64,000 nt of DNA from the NCBI RefSeq assembly GCF_006438785.1, contig NZ_RCZB01000001.1, positions 941,912 to 1,005,911 of the forward strand. The letters run 5' to 3'. The stretch is from Rhodanobacter glycinis (GTDB taxonomy: Bacteria; Pseudomonadota; Gammaproteobacteria; Xanthomonadales; Rhodanobacteraceae). Positions 56,855 to 64,000 of this stretch are shown here, piece after piece. The notes beneath the pieces were generated by a model that saw only the letters and a list, made by a program, of their open reading frames with translations, made no database searches and was not told the DNA's origin. The position numbers and the translations under genes were made by a program. Every line of letters starts with the position of its first letter. Positions within the stretch are counted from its first letter, which is position 1.

Positions 56855-58537
56855 TCAGGCCAGCGCGTGGTCGTGCACTCCCTTGACCGCGCGGCCCGAC
56901 GGATCGGCCGCGTTCGCGAACGCCGGATCCCAGGCCAGCGCGGCGGGCGACGAGCAGGCGATCGATTTGCCGCCTGGCACCGTTGCTGCGCAGGCTTCGC
57001 CGGGAAAATGCTGCTCGAAGATGCGCCGGTAGAAATACGCCTCCTTCGTCGCCGGCGTGTTGAATGGATAGCGCGCTGCGGCCGCGGCGAATTCGCGATC
57101 GCTGACCGCTTGCTCCGCATGTGCCTTCAGTCCGTCGATCCAGCCGTAGCCGACGCCATCGCTGAATTGTTCCTTCTGCCGCCACAGGATCGCGTCGGGC
57201 AGCGCACCAGCGAACGCCTCGCGCAGCACCGCTTTCTCGATGCGTCCCTGCCCTGCCATCTTGTATGTCGCGTCCATGCCCATGGCGACATCGATGAACT
57301 CGAGATCAAGGAACGGCACGCGAGCTTCGACGCCCCAGGCCATCATCGCCTTGTTCGCGCGCAGGCAGTCGTAGCTGTGCAACGCGTCGAGCTTGCGCAC
57401 GGTTTCCTCGTGAAACGCCTCCGCCGACGGTGCCTTGTGGAAGTACAGATAACCGCCGAACAGCTCGTCCGAACCTTCGCCGGACAGCACCATCTTCACC
57501 CCCATCGCCTTGATCCGCCGCGCCAGCAGATACATCGGCGTGGCGGCCCGGATGGTGGTGACGTCGTAGGTCTCGATGTGGCGGATCACCTCGGGCAGTG
57601 CGTCCAGTCCTTCCCAGAACGTGTAGACGAAGCCATGGTGCACAGTACCCAATGCGTCGGCGGCGATCTGCGCGGCAGCCAGGTCGGGCGAGCCATCGAG
57701 TCCGATCGCGAACGAATGCAGTCGTGGCCACCATGCCTCGCTGCGATCGTCGTCCTCGACCCGCTCGCGTGCGAACTGCGCGGCGCAGGCAGCGACCAGC
57801 GACGAATCCAGCCCACCGGAGAGCAGCACGCCATACGGCACGTCCGTCATCAGCTGGCGATGCACGGCCTGCTCGAACGCCTGGCGCAGGGCGGGCGCCG
57901 CAACTTCATGGCCACGAGTGTGGGTGTAGTCGCGCCAGGGTTTGTCGTAATAGCACTGCAACTCGCCGCTGACGCTGTCGTACACATGGCCAGGTGGAAA
58001 CGGCGCGACGTCGGCACATACGCCAACCAGCGCCTTCATCTCCGAGGCCACACACAAACGGCCATGCGCGTCGTGGCCCCAGTAGAGCGGGCAGACGCCG
58101 ATCGGATCGCGGGCGATCAGATAGCGCTGCGCTGCGCCGTCCCATAGCGCGAAAGCGAAGATGCCGTTGAGCCGCGGCAGGCCATGCTCGATAAATTCGG
58201 CGGCGCCGTGCTCGCGATACAGCGCGTTGATCACTTCGCAATCCGAACCCGTGGTGAAGTCATACGTGCTGGCACCGCGCAGCTCGCGATGGTTGTAGAT
58301 CTCGCCGTTCACCGCCAGCGCCAGCGCACCATCGCGCGAACGCAGTGGTTGCGCGCCGCTGGCCGGATCGACGATGGCCAGACGCTCATGCACCAGGATT
58401 ACCCCGGCGTCGACGAACACCCCACTCCAGTCCGGTCCGCGATGACGCTGGCGCTGCGACAGCTCCAGCGCCTGCCGGCGCAACGCGGCCAGGTCGTCAC
58501 CCGGCTGCAGATCGAACATTCCGAAGATCGCACACAT
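56855..58537 (-). CDS. asnB: Asparagine synthetase (glutamine-hydrolysing)
   Basis: A 560-residue enzyme making asparagine from aspartate, ATP and glutamine, close to E. coli AsnB (554). The glutaminase domain begins MCAIFGMFD, so Cys2 is the nucleophile, with RHRGPDWSG and VNGEIYNHREL following. The synthetase domain has the PPi loop YGVLLSGGLDSSLVAA (near residue 235) and VLSGEGSDELFGGY. AAAGGACAGCAATC precedes the ATG at 58537. A leader ORF and terminator upstream suggest regulation by transcription attenuation. Confidence 0.96.
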   Translation of the reverse strand: MCAIFGMFDLQPGDDLAALRRQALELSQRQRHRGPDWSGVFVDAGVILVHERLAIVDPASGAQPLRSRDGALALAVNGEIYNHRELRGASTYDFTTGSDCEVINALYREHGAAEFIEHGLPRLNGIFAFALWDGAAQRYLIARDPIGVCPLYWGHDAHGRLCVASEMKALVGVCADVAPFPPGHVYDSVSGELQCYYDKPWRDYTHTRGHEVAAPALRQAFEQAVHRQLMTDVPYGVLLSGGLDSSLVAACAAQFARERVEDDDRSEAWWPRLHSFAIGLDGSPDLAAAQIAADALGTVHHGFVYTFWEGLDALPEVIRHIETYDVTTIRAATPMYLLARRIKAMGVKMVLSGEGSDELFGGYLYFHKAPSAEAFHEETVRKLDALHSYDCLRANKAMMAWGVEARVPFLDLEFIDVAMGMDATYKMAGQGRIEKAVLREAFAGALPDAILWRQKEQFSDGVGYGWIDGLKAHAEQAVSDREFAAAAARYPFNTPATKEAYFYRRIFEQHFPGEACAATVPGGKSIACSSPAALAWDPAFANAADPSGRAVKGVHDHALA

Positions 58538-58629
58538 GATTGCTGTCCTTTGGGTTGGATGTTTCCTTGGTTGAAAAGTCCGGCCATGGATGGCTGGTTC
58601 TTGTTTTCGTGGACGGATTCGTGTGGAAC

Positions 58630-58663
58630 AAAAAGCCGAAGGCCCGCACTGGGCGGGCCTTCG
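58630..58663 (-). terminator. Intrinsic terminator in the asnB leader
   Basis: On the minus strand an 11-base perfect stem (CGAAGGCCCGC and its complement, loop of 5) is followed by GGCTTTTTG. It lies 28 bases after the leader ORF stop and 93 bases before the asnB ATG, on the asnB strand. It must be bypassed for asnB to be expressed from the leader promoter. Confidence 0.85.
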
Positions 58664-58691
58664 TCGCGTATGGTTTCGTGGAGACTTGGTG

Positions 58692-58814
58692 CTACGCGCG
58701 GGCCCGCCAGAAGTTGGCGTTATTGTTGTTCGCGCGATTATTGTTGCTGCCCAGCGAGAAGCCCCGCGCAACAGGCGCGGTGAGGTTCAGGAAGCTGGTC
58801 GTGATGGAGTACAT
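58692..58814 (-). CDS. Asn-rich leader peptide of asnB
   Basis: A 40-codon ORF whose product begins MYSITTSFLNLTAPVARGFS and then carries NNNRANNNNAN (residues 24-34) before FWRARA and the stop. Nine of 40 residues are Asn, eight of them in an 11-residue block just before RNA segment 2. The ribosome-binding site (AAGTTGACCC before the ATG) is weak. The placement, codon bias to one amino acid and following terminator are those of classical leader peptides such as HisL and TrpL. The amino acid matches the downstream biosynthetic gene. Confidence 0.75.
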   Translation of the reverse strand: MYSITTSFLNLTAPVARGFSLGSNNNRANNNNANFWRARA

Positions 58815-58872
58815 GGGTCAACTTGAGCAGATTGCTCCGGCCTTGGCAAGTGCTGGGGCGGTCGGACGCGCG
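58815..58872. promoter_or_regulatory. Probable asnB leader promoter region
   Basis: Between the STAS gene stop and the leader ATG. A dyad GAGCA-GAT-TGCTC lies at 58825-58837. TTGCCA is the only -35-like hexamer at a sensible place, and no good -10 box follows, so the promoter is not defined. Confidence 0.3.
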
Positions 58873-59247
58873 CTATGCGGGCTGGTTCCCGGTCACCCAC
58901 TGCGTCGCCTCGACCAGTTCAGCGCCATGGAACAGTCGAAACTGCGCAGGCACGGCGAAACCGAATGCCGTGGCCGCCGTGCGCAACCAGCCCACATCAG
59001 TAACCAGGGCGATCCGCTCCCAGCTGCTGAAATGGCGCATGCCCAGCTTGGCGTCGTCCCACATGGCACCGGGGTCGAAGCCGGTGAAGTCCTCGGCGGT
59101 GACATACAACAGGCGCAGCTTGCGGTTGAGTGCGAACGCCGCCTCGACATCCGGCACGATGATGTTCTCGTAATCGGCAGCCGTAACCTGGCCGTGGGCG
59201 CGAAAGCCCAGCGTGCCTGCAGGCAATCCTTCGATCTGTGCGATCAC
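58873..59247 (-). CDS. SpoIIAA-like STAS-domain protein
   Basis: A 124-residue protein with the SpoIIAA-like fold of the DUF3478 group: GQVTAADYENIIVPDVEAAF, then KLRLLYVTAEDFTGFDPGAM and DDAKLGMRHFSSWERIALVT. It is probably cytoplasmic and of regulatory or unknown function. The start is a GTG at 59247. It is upstream of the asnB leader with 58 bases between, and could give some read-through into it. Confidence 0.75.
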   Translation of the reverse strand: MIAQIEGLPAGTLGFRAHGQVTAADYENIIVPDVEAAFALNRKLRLLYVTAEDFTGFDPGAMWDDAKLGMRHFSSWERIALVTDVGWLRTAATAFGFAVPAQFRLFHGAELVEATQWVTGNQPA

Positions 59248-59326
59248 TGGCGTTCTCCATGGGCGGTGTTCACGTCAGCTTGGATCAGGCCGCGTGAAAA
59301 ACTCGCTAGTGGATCAGCCCGCTGGT

Positions 59327-61033
59327 TCAGGCCGGCTCGATGTGCCGCAACAGCAGACGCGGGCTTTCGCGACCTTGCCAGTCATTGATGGTCAGCACGT
59401 AGGCGGCGCGCAAAGACGATGGTGGCGGCTGGCCGTGATACGCGTTGAACATCACTGCATCGTGCATGGCGCCGTCGCGCGGATCGCGCAATTGCAGGCG
59501 CAGGTGCCGTTCACCCATCACCTTCCAGCTGGCGCACTCGAAACGATTGTCGAACAACGGCTCGGGGAAGGCCTGCCCCCACGGGCCGGCATGCCGCAGT
59601 TGCCGCGCCAGCATCAGCGTGGCGGCACCCGGCGGCAGCTCGCCATCGGTGTACAGCACGGCTTGCAGGCGCTCGGCGTCGATCAGCTCGCGGGCGATCG
59701 CATCGAATGCCGCCTTGAAACGCGGGTAATCGCAGGCCTTCAGGCTCAGCCCCGCCGCCATCGCATGGCCGCCGAAGCGTTCGATCAGGCCCGGCTGGCG
59801 GGCATCAATCGCGGCCAGCGCATCGCGGATGTGGAAGCCGGCGATCGAGCGCGCCGAACCGCGCAGATTGTCGACGTCGTCCTCGCTGGCGGGAGCGAAG
59901 GCGATCACTGGGCGATGCAGGCGATCCTTCAGCTTGGATGCGACCAGACCGACGATCCCGGCATGCCACGACGGCTCATACAACGCCACGCCCACTGCGT
60001 CGATGTCGGTCAGGCCGACTACCATCTGTTCGGCCTCGGCCACCATCGAGGCTTGCAGGTCGCGGCGCTCCTGGTTGATCGCGCTGAGCTGCTCGGCGTA
60101 GCCGCGTGCCTGCGCCACGTCGTCGGTGAGCAGGCACTCAACGCCCAGGCGCATGTCCTCCAGCCGGCCCGCCGCATTCAATCGCGGGCCGACGGCGAAG
60201 CCGAGATCGCTGGAACACAATGTCGCCACGCTGCGCTTGCCGGCTTCGACCAGTGCGGTGATGCCGGCGCAGCCGCGACCGCTGCGGATGCGTTGCAGCC
60301 CGGCCTCGACCAGCACGCGGTTATTGAAATCCAGCGGCACCAAATCAGCCACGGTGCCCAGTGCCACCAGGTCGAGCAAGACGGACAGATCCGGCTCAGC
60401 GCCATTGAATGTACCTTGCTCGCGCAACTGCGCGCGCAAGGCCAGCAGCAGATAGAACATCACGCCCACACCGGCCAGCATCTTGCTCGGGAAAGGATCG
60501 CCGGCGAGGTTCGGGTTGACCATCGCATCGACATCCGGCAATTGCTCGCCGGGCAGATGATGGTCGGTGACGATGACCCGGATACCGCGTGCCTTGGCCG
60601 CGGCCACGCCGGCCACGCTGGCGACGCCGTTGTCGACAGTGACGATCAGTTGTGGCGACGGCTGCAGCGATGCGACCAGCGCCGGACTCAAGCCATAGCC
60701 ATGGGTGAAGCGATTCGGGATGGCGTAGCTCACCCGCTTCGCGCCAAGCAGCCGCAAGCCGCGCACGGCCACGGCTGTACCGGTGGCGCCATCGCAGTCG
60801 TAGTCGCCGGCGATCAAGATCGTCCAGTCGCCGCGAATCGCCTCGGTCAATAGATGGACCGCTTGCGGCATGCCGCCGAGCATCTGTGGCGATAGCAGGC
60901 GAGCCAGTCGATGTTCGATCTCTGCCGGACCCAGCACGCCACGCGCCGCGTAGATATGTTGCAGCACCGGATGCACCGAAGCGGGCCAGCCGCTGGGCAC
61001 ACCGCTGCTTTCGCGCAGGCGCAACTGCAGCAT
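59327..61033 (-). CDS. recJ: Single-stranded-DNA-specific exonuclease RecJ
   Basis: A 568-residue 5'-3' exonuclease of the DHH family, near the E. coli length (577). The metal motifs are ILIAGDYDCDGATGTA, VTVDNGVASV, VIVTDHHLPGE and GPRLNAAGRLEDM. The DHHA1 part has ERFGGHAMAAGLSLK. It acts in RecF-type recombination and mismatch repair. The ATG at 61033 starts the family N-terminus; the open frame upstream overlaps the next gene. It lies 2 bases after that gene's stop. Confidence 0.95.
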   Translation of the reverse strand: MLQLRLRESSGVPSGWPASVHPVLQHIYAARGVLGPAEIEHRLARLLSPQMLGGMPQAVHLLTEAIRGDWTILIAGDYDCDGATGTAVAVRGLRLLGAKRVSYAIPNRFTHGYGLSPALVASLQPSPQLIVTVDNGVASVAGVAAAKARGIRVIVTDHHLPGEQLPDVDAMVNPNLAGDPFPSKMLAGVGVMFYLLLALRAQLREQGTFNGAEPDLSVLLDLVALGTVADLVPLDFNNRVLVEAGLQRIRSGRGCAGITALVEAGKRSVATLCSSDLGFAVGPRLNAAGRLEDMRLGVECLLTDDVAQARGYAEQLSAINQERRDLQASMVAEAEQMVVGLTDIDAVGVALYEPSWHAGIVGLVASKLKDRLHRPVIAFAPASEDDVDNLRGSARSIAGFHIRDALAAIDARQPGLIERFGGHAMAAGLSLKACDYPRFKAAFDAIARELIDAERLQAVLYTDGELPPGAATLMLARQLRHAGPWGQAFPEPLFDNRFECASWKVMGERHLRLQLRDPRDGAMHDAVMFNAYHGQPPPSSLRAAYVLTINDWQGRESPRLLLRHIEPA

Positions 61034-61035
61034 GC

Positions 61036-61959
61036 TCAACGCCCTGCCCCACGCCACAGTCGCCAGCGGTGCCACGGCTTGCGCTGCCAGCGTTCGGCGC
61101 TGGCGAAATGCAGCACGGTGGACTGGCGGTTGAGCAGCGGCTGCAGCGTGGACCACCAGTGCGCGGCGATCTCGCCGGCCGGCAGATCCTGCAGGTCAAT
61201 CAGCCAGCCCGGGGTGGCTGCGGCGACGGAATCGGGCGTACGCGTGTGCTGGATCATGCCGGCATGCGCGGCCAGGGCGCGAAGCAGCAGGTCGTCGCTG
61301 ATCACGCCATGCAGGTTGCTTTTCAGGTGACCAGGCAGGTTGCCGCCGCCCCACAACCACAGGCTGTTGACCGGGGCCAGCCCCCGGCTACGCCGTTCGG
61401 CATTCAACGGATGCTGATGCAGCAGCACCTGGATCTCGTTGAGCAGCAAGCGCCAGCGCCGCCCTTCCGCACCCTGTGGCAGATGCTGCGAAAGGTCTTC
61501 GCCCAATGCCTGTTCCGGTGCCGCGAAGCCGGGCAGCGGGGTGTTGGCTGGCAGCTTCAGATGCCAGCGGTCCGGCGTGGAAATTTCCAGTTGAATGCCG
61601 GCCTCGTCGAATACAGGGCGCAGCGGCGCAGCCAGTGCGTGTGCCTCGTCCATTCCCAATTGCAACCGCCCGCAGGCCAGCAGCCGCACGCCATTCATGT
61701 CGGGCTGCACCCAGGCAGGGTCGGCCGACAGCCAGGTGGCGCCGGCGGCATCGCCGGCGAGAAACTCGCGGGTGATGGCTGCCGCAGGCACATCGGCATC
61801 GATGCCCTGGAAATAATCGTCGAGGCCGTCCAGATAACCTGTGCTTCCGTCAGCCAGTCGATCGGCACGAACCAGCCATTCACGCAACGGATGGTCGGGC
61901 TCGAAGTGTGCCCGCGCGGGCAGCCACAGTTGCAACGATCGTTCCGGCTTCGCGCTCAC
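61036..61959 (-). CDS. Conserved protein upstream of recJ (COG4255-like)
   Basis: A 307-residue soluble protein with the stretch NSLWLWGGGNLPGHLKSN near residue 205, and LLNEIQVLLHQHPLNAERRS just before. This pattern belongs to an uncharacterised family (as I recall COG4255) sometimes annotated as a phosphoglycerate mutase. I see no metal-binding motif to support that activity. The start is a GTG at 61959. It is coupled to recJ (2-base gap) and follows the ABC-F gene by 9 bases. Confidence 0.65.
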   Translation of the reverse strand: MSAKPERSLQLWLPARAHFEPDHPLREWLVRADRLADGSTGYLDGLDDYFQGIDADVPAAAITREFLAGDAAGATWLSADPAWVQPDMNGVRLLACGRLQLGMDEAHALAAPLRPVFDEAGIQLEISTPDRWHLKLPANTPLPGFAAPEQALGEDLSQHLPQGAEGRRWRLLLNEIQVLLHQHPLNAERRSRGLAPVNSLWLWGGGNLPGHLKSNLHGVISDDLLLRALAAHAGMIQHTRTPDSVAAATPGWLIDLQDLPAGEIAAHWWSTLQPLLNRQSTVLHFASAERWQRKPWHRWRLWRGAGR

Positions 61960-61968
61960 CGCTATCCC

Positions 61969-63897
61969 CTACGCTTCCAGCTGTTCATACAGTTCCAGCC
62001 ATTCCGCTTCCAGCGCTTCCTTCTCGCGGCGCAGTTCGGTCTGACGCTGTCCCAGCCGCATCATTTCCTGGGTCGGGCCGTTGTAGGTGGCTGGATCAGC
62101 CAGCTGGATTTCCAGGGTGGCCAGTTCGATGTCGATCGTGGCGTTGCGGGTTTCGATCCGCTTCACGCGCTGGCGTGAGGTTTTTTCATTCTCGCGCTGG
62201 ACGGCTGCATGGCGGCGGCGTTCCTCGGGCGATTCGTCCGGCACGATCTTGAGCACCGGTTTGGCCGCCGCCGAGGCCGCTCCAGCCTTGGCCGCCTTCT
62301 TGCTGGTCGCACCGCGTGTGCGCAACCACTTGGCGTAGTCATCCAGATCGCCGTCGAAGCTTTCTACGTCGCCATCGGCGACGCGCCAGAAACTGTCGCA
62401 GACCATGCCGAGCAGATGGCGGTCATGCGAGACCAGCACCAGCGCGCCGTCGAAGTCGGCCAGTGCGTCAGCCAACGCTTCGCGCATGTCCAGGTCGAGA
62501 TGGTTGGTCGGCTCGTCGAGCAGCAACAGGTTCGGCTTGTCCCACGCGATCAGCGCCAGCGCGAGGCGCGCCCGCTCGCCGCCGGAGAAACCGTCGACCG
62601 ATTCGAATGCGCGTTCGCCGGCGAAATTCCAGGTACCGAGGAAATCGCGCATGACCTGCGTGGCCACGCCCGGTGCCTTGTCCTGCAGATGATCGAGCGC
62701 GCTGGTGCCTGCGCGCAGGCTCTCGACCGTGTGCTGGGCGAAATAGCCGATCTTCAGATCCTTGTGCGCCTTGCGCTCGCCACTGAATGGATCGAGCTCG
62801 CCGACCAGGGTCTTCACCAGGGTCGATTTGCCGGCGCCGTTGGGGCCGAGCAAACCGATCCGCTCACCCGCCTCCAGGCTGAAGCGGACATCGCGCAGGA
62901 TGATGTTGAGATCCTCGCCATCCGCAGTCGGATAACCCGCCGTGATGTCTTCCAGCTGCAGCATCGAATCGGGCAGCCGTCCAGGCACCGGGAACTGGAA
63001 GCTGAAAGGACGTTCGGCGCGCACCGCTTCGGTGCCGGCCATCTTCTCCAGCCGCTTCATGCGCGATTGCGCCTGCTTGGCCTTGCTGGCTTTCGCCTTG
63101 AAACGGTCGACGAACGACTGCAGGTGCGCCCGCTCGGCCTGCGCCCGCTCATGCGAGATCTGCTGCTGGCGCAACTGTTCGGCACGCAGGCGTTCGAATG
63201 CGCTGTAGTTGCCGGTGTACAGGGTCGCCTTGCCGTCGTTGAGATGCAGCGTGTGGGTGATCACGCCGTCGAGGAATTCGCGATCGTGCGAGATGATCAG
63301 CAAGGTGCCCTGATAGCGGCGCAGCCACTCCTCCAGCCACAGCACGGCATCGAGATCGAGATGGTTGGTCGGCTCATCGAGCAGCAGCAAATCCGACGGA
63401 CACATCAGCGCTCGTGCCAGGTTCAGGCGCCCGCGCCAGCCGCCGGAGAACTCCTTCACGGCGCGCTCGTGCGTTTCCGGCGGAAAGCCCAGGCCGTGCA
63501 GCAAGCGGCCCGCGCGGGCGCGGCCGTCGTAGCCGTTCAACTCTTCGATGCGGTGATGCGCTCTGGCCATCGCATCCATGTCGCCACGCTCGCCGGCGTC
63601 GGCTTCGTCGCGCATGGCTGCGGCCAGTTCCTCGTCGCCGCCCAGCACGTAGTCAATCGCCGCATCCGGCAACGCCGGGGTTTCCTGCGCCACCGAGGCC
63701 AGCCGCAGCTTGGCCGGCATGTCCAGCTCGCCGGCATCGCTCTCCAGCTTGCCCTGCAGGGCCGCGAACAGACTGGATTTGCCACAGCCGTTGCGGCCGA
63801 TCACGCCCAGGCGCCAGCCGCTCTGGATCACCAGGTCGATATCGGAAAGCAGCAGGCGGGTGCCGCGGCGCAAAGCAAAGTGTCGAAAGGAAATCAT
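61969..63897 (-). CDS. ABC-F ATPase (YheS/Uup group)
   Basis: A 642-residue soluble protein with two ATPase domains and no membrane part. Walker A: GVIGRNGCGKSSLFAAL and GLLGPNGAGKSTLVKTL. Signatures: EFSGGWRGRLNLARAL and GFSGGERARLALALIA. Walker B with the ABC-F pattern: LLLLDEPTNHLDLD in both. A charged linker lies between the domains (residues 245-310) and a C-terminal coiled coil at 560-642. Such proteins act on the ribosome. The ATG at 63897 (MISFRHFALRRG) is the family start. The 103 bases to the window edge hold only upstream sequence. Confidence 0.92.
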   Translation of the reverse strand: MISFRHFALRRGTRLLLSDIDLVIQSGWRLGVIGRNGCGKSSLFAALQGKLESDAGELDMPAKLRLASVAQETPALPDAAIDYVLGGDEELAAAMRDEADAGERGDMDAMARAHHRIEELNGYDGRARAGRLLHGLGFPPETHERAVKEFSGGWRGRLNLARALMCPSDLLLLDEPTNHLDLDAVLWLEEWLRRYQGTLLIISHDREFLDGVITHTLHLNDGKATLYTGNYSAFERLRAEQLRQQQISHERAQAERAHLQSFVDRFKAKASKAKQAQSRMKRLEKMAGTEAVRAERPFSFQFPVPGRLPDSMLQLEDITAGYPTADGEDLNIILRDVRFSLEAGERIGLLGPNGAGKSTLVKTLVGELDPFSGERKAHKDLKIGYFAQHTVESLRAGTSALDHLQDKAPGVATQVMRDFLGTWNFAGERAFESVDGFSGGERARLALALIAWDKPNLLLLDEPTNHLDLDMREALADALADFDGALVLVSHDRHLLGMVCDSFWRVADGDVESFDGDLDDYAKWLRTRGATSKKAAKAGAASAAAKPVLKIVPDESPEERRRHAAVQRENEKTSRQRVKRIETRNATIDIELATLEIQLADPATYNGPTQEMMRLGQRQTELRREKEALEAEWLELYEQLEA

Positions 63898-64000
63898 GGA
63901 ATAACAGGTGTCCGAACCGGGGCAGGCAATCATCTGCAGCCGCCCATGATAGCGGTGATGGCGCTATTCTCGACGAACCGGCCGGTTATGCCGCACAAGG

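Larger units (their letters stand above)
58630..58814 (-). promoter_or_regulatory. Candidate asparagine-responsive attenuator of asnB
   Basis: Four RNA segments can pair in exclusive ways. Segment 1 is 58763-58769 (GCGCGGG) and pairs with 58696-58702 (CCCGCGC). Segment 2 is 58701-58708 (GGCGGGCC) and pairs exactly with segment 3, 58652-58659 (GGCCCGCC). Segment 3 is also the 5' side of the terminator, whose other arm is segment 4. The Asn codons lie between segments 1 and 2. A ribosome stalled there would free segment 2 to take segment 3 and prevent termination. A ribosome reaching the stop would cover segment 2 and allow it. Confidence 0.75.

Noticed and set aside
59213..60853. A 546-codon plus-strand open frame opposite recJ
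   Set aside because: recJ on the minus strand has all DHH motifs, and the antisense product shows no family features.

Overview
The window is a gammaproteobacterial chromosome segment, most likely from the Xanthomonadales and probably the Rhodanobacteraceae (Dyella, Luteibacter or Rhodanobacter type). This is inferred from the housekeeping blocks smc-zipA, bolA-yciI-lysS-prfB and recJ/ABC-F, from a cyoABCD quinol oxidase and from the style of the proteins. I could run no database search, so family names rest on motifs I can see.

Layout. 1-7.6 kb: an edge-truncated enoyl-CoA hydratase, a small membrane-anchored protein, then a minus-strand acyl-CoA degradation operon (YWTD beta-propeller, 3-hydroxyacyl-CoA dehydrogenase, acyl-CoA dehydrogenase, two crotonases, CaiB-type CoA-transferase). 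8-10.3 kb: a 5'-truncated NarX-type histidine kinase and a PucR-type regulator. 10.4-16.7 kb: cyoABCD facing poxB, which together send pyruvate electrons to quinone and then oxygen. 16.9-21.6 kb: a ytcA-mdtN-mdtO-mdtP-type efflux operon.

21.6-39 kb is an accessory zone with many broken genes: remnants of a second poxB, an SDR, a LysR regulator, a CoA-transferase, possibly an HWE kinase, an IS3 element and a GlxA-type regulator. Between them lie intact acetoacetate decarboxylase, tautomerase, response regulator, AraC regulator, pqiABC (pqiA split in two), type II NADH dehydrogenase, pagL and katG genes. A class II tRNA at 38.4-38.5 kb has the unexpected apparent anticodon UAU.

39.2-45.6 kb: an Xre regulator and a compact Tn7-like transposition module (TnsA, TnsB, TnsC, TniQ). 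It ends in repeated motifs that look like a transposon right end, 32 bp beyond the zipA stop. 45.7-64 kb: housekeeping genes zipA, smc, bolA, yciI, lysS, prfB (with its +1 frameshift), a Tat-exported multicopper oxidase, chrA, asnB, a STAS protein, recJ and an ABC-F ATPase.

The most interesting observation is upstream of asnB. A 40-codon leader ORF carries eight Asn codons in an 11-codon block, followed by a perfect intrinsic terminator and by mutually exclusive pairings 1:2, 2:3 and 3:4. This is the layout of a ribosome-mediated transcription attenuator that would sense charged tRNA-Asn. Next come the Tn7-like element with its candidate end, and the UAU class II tRNA.
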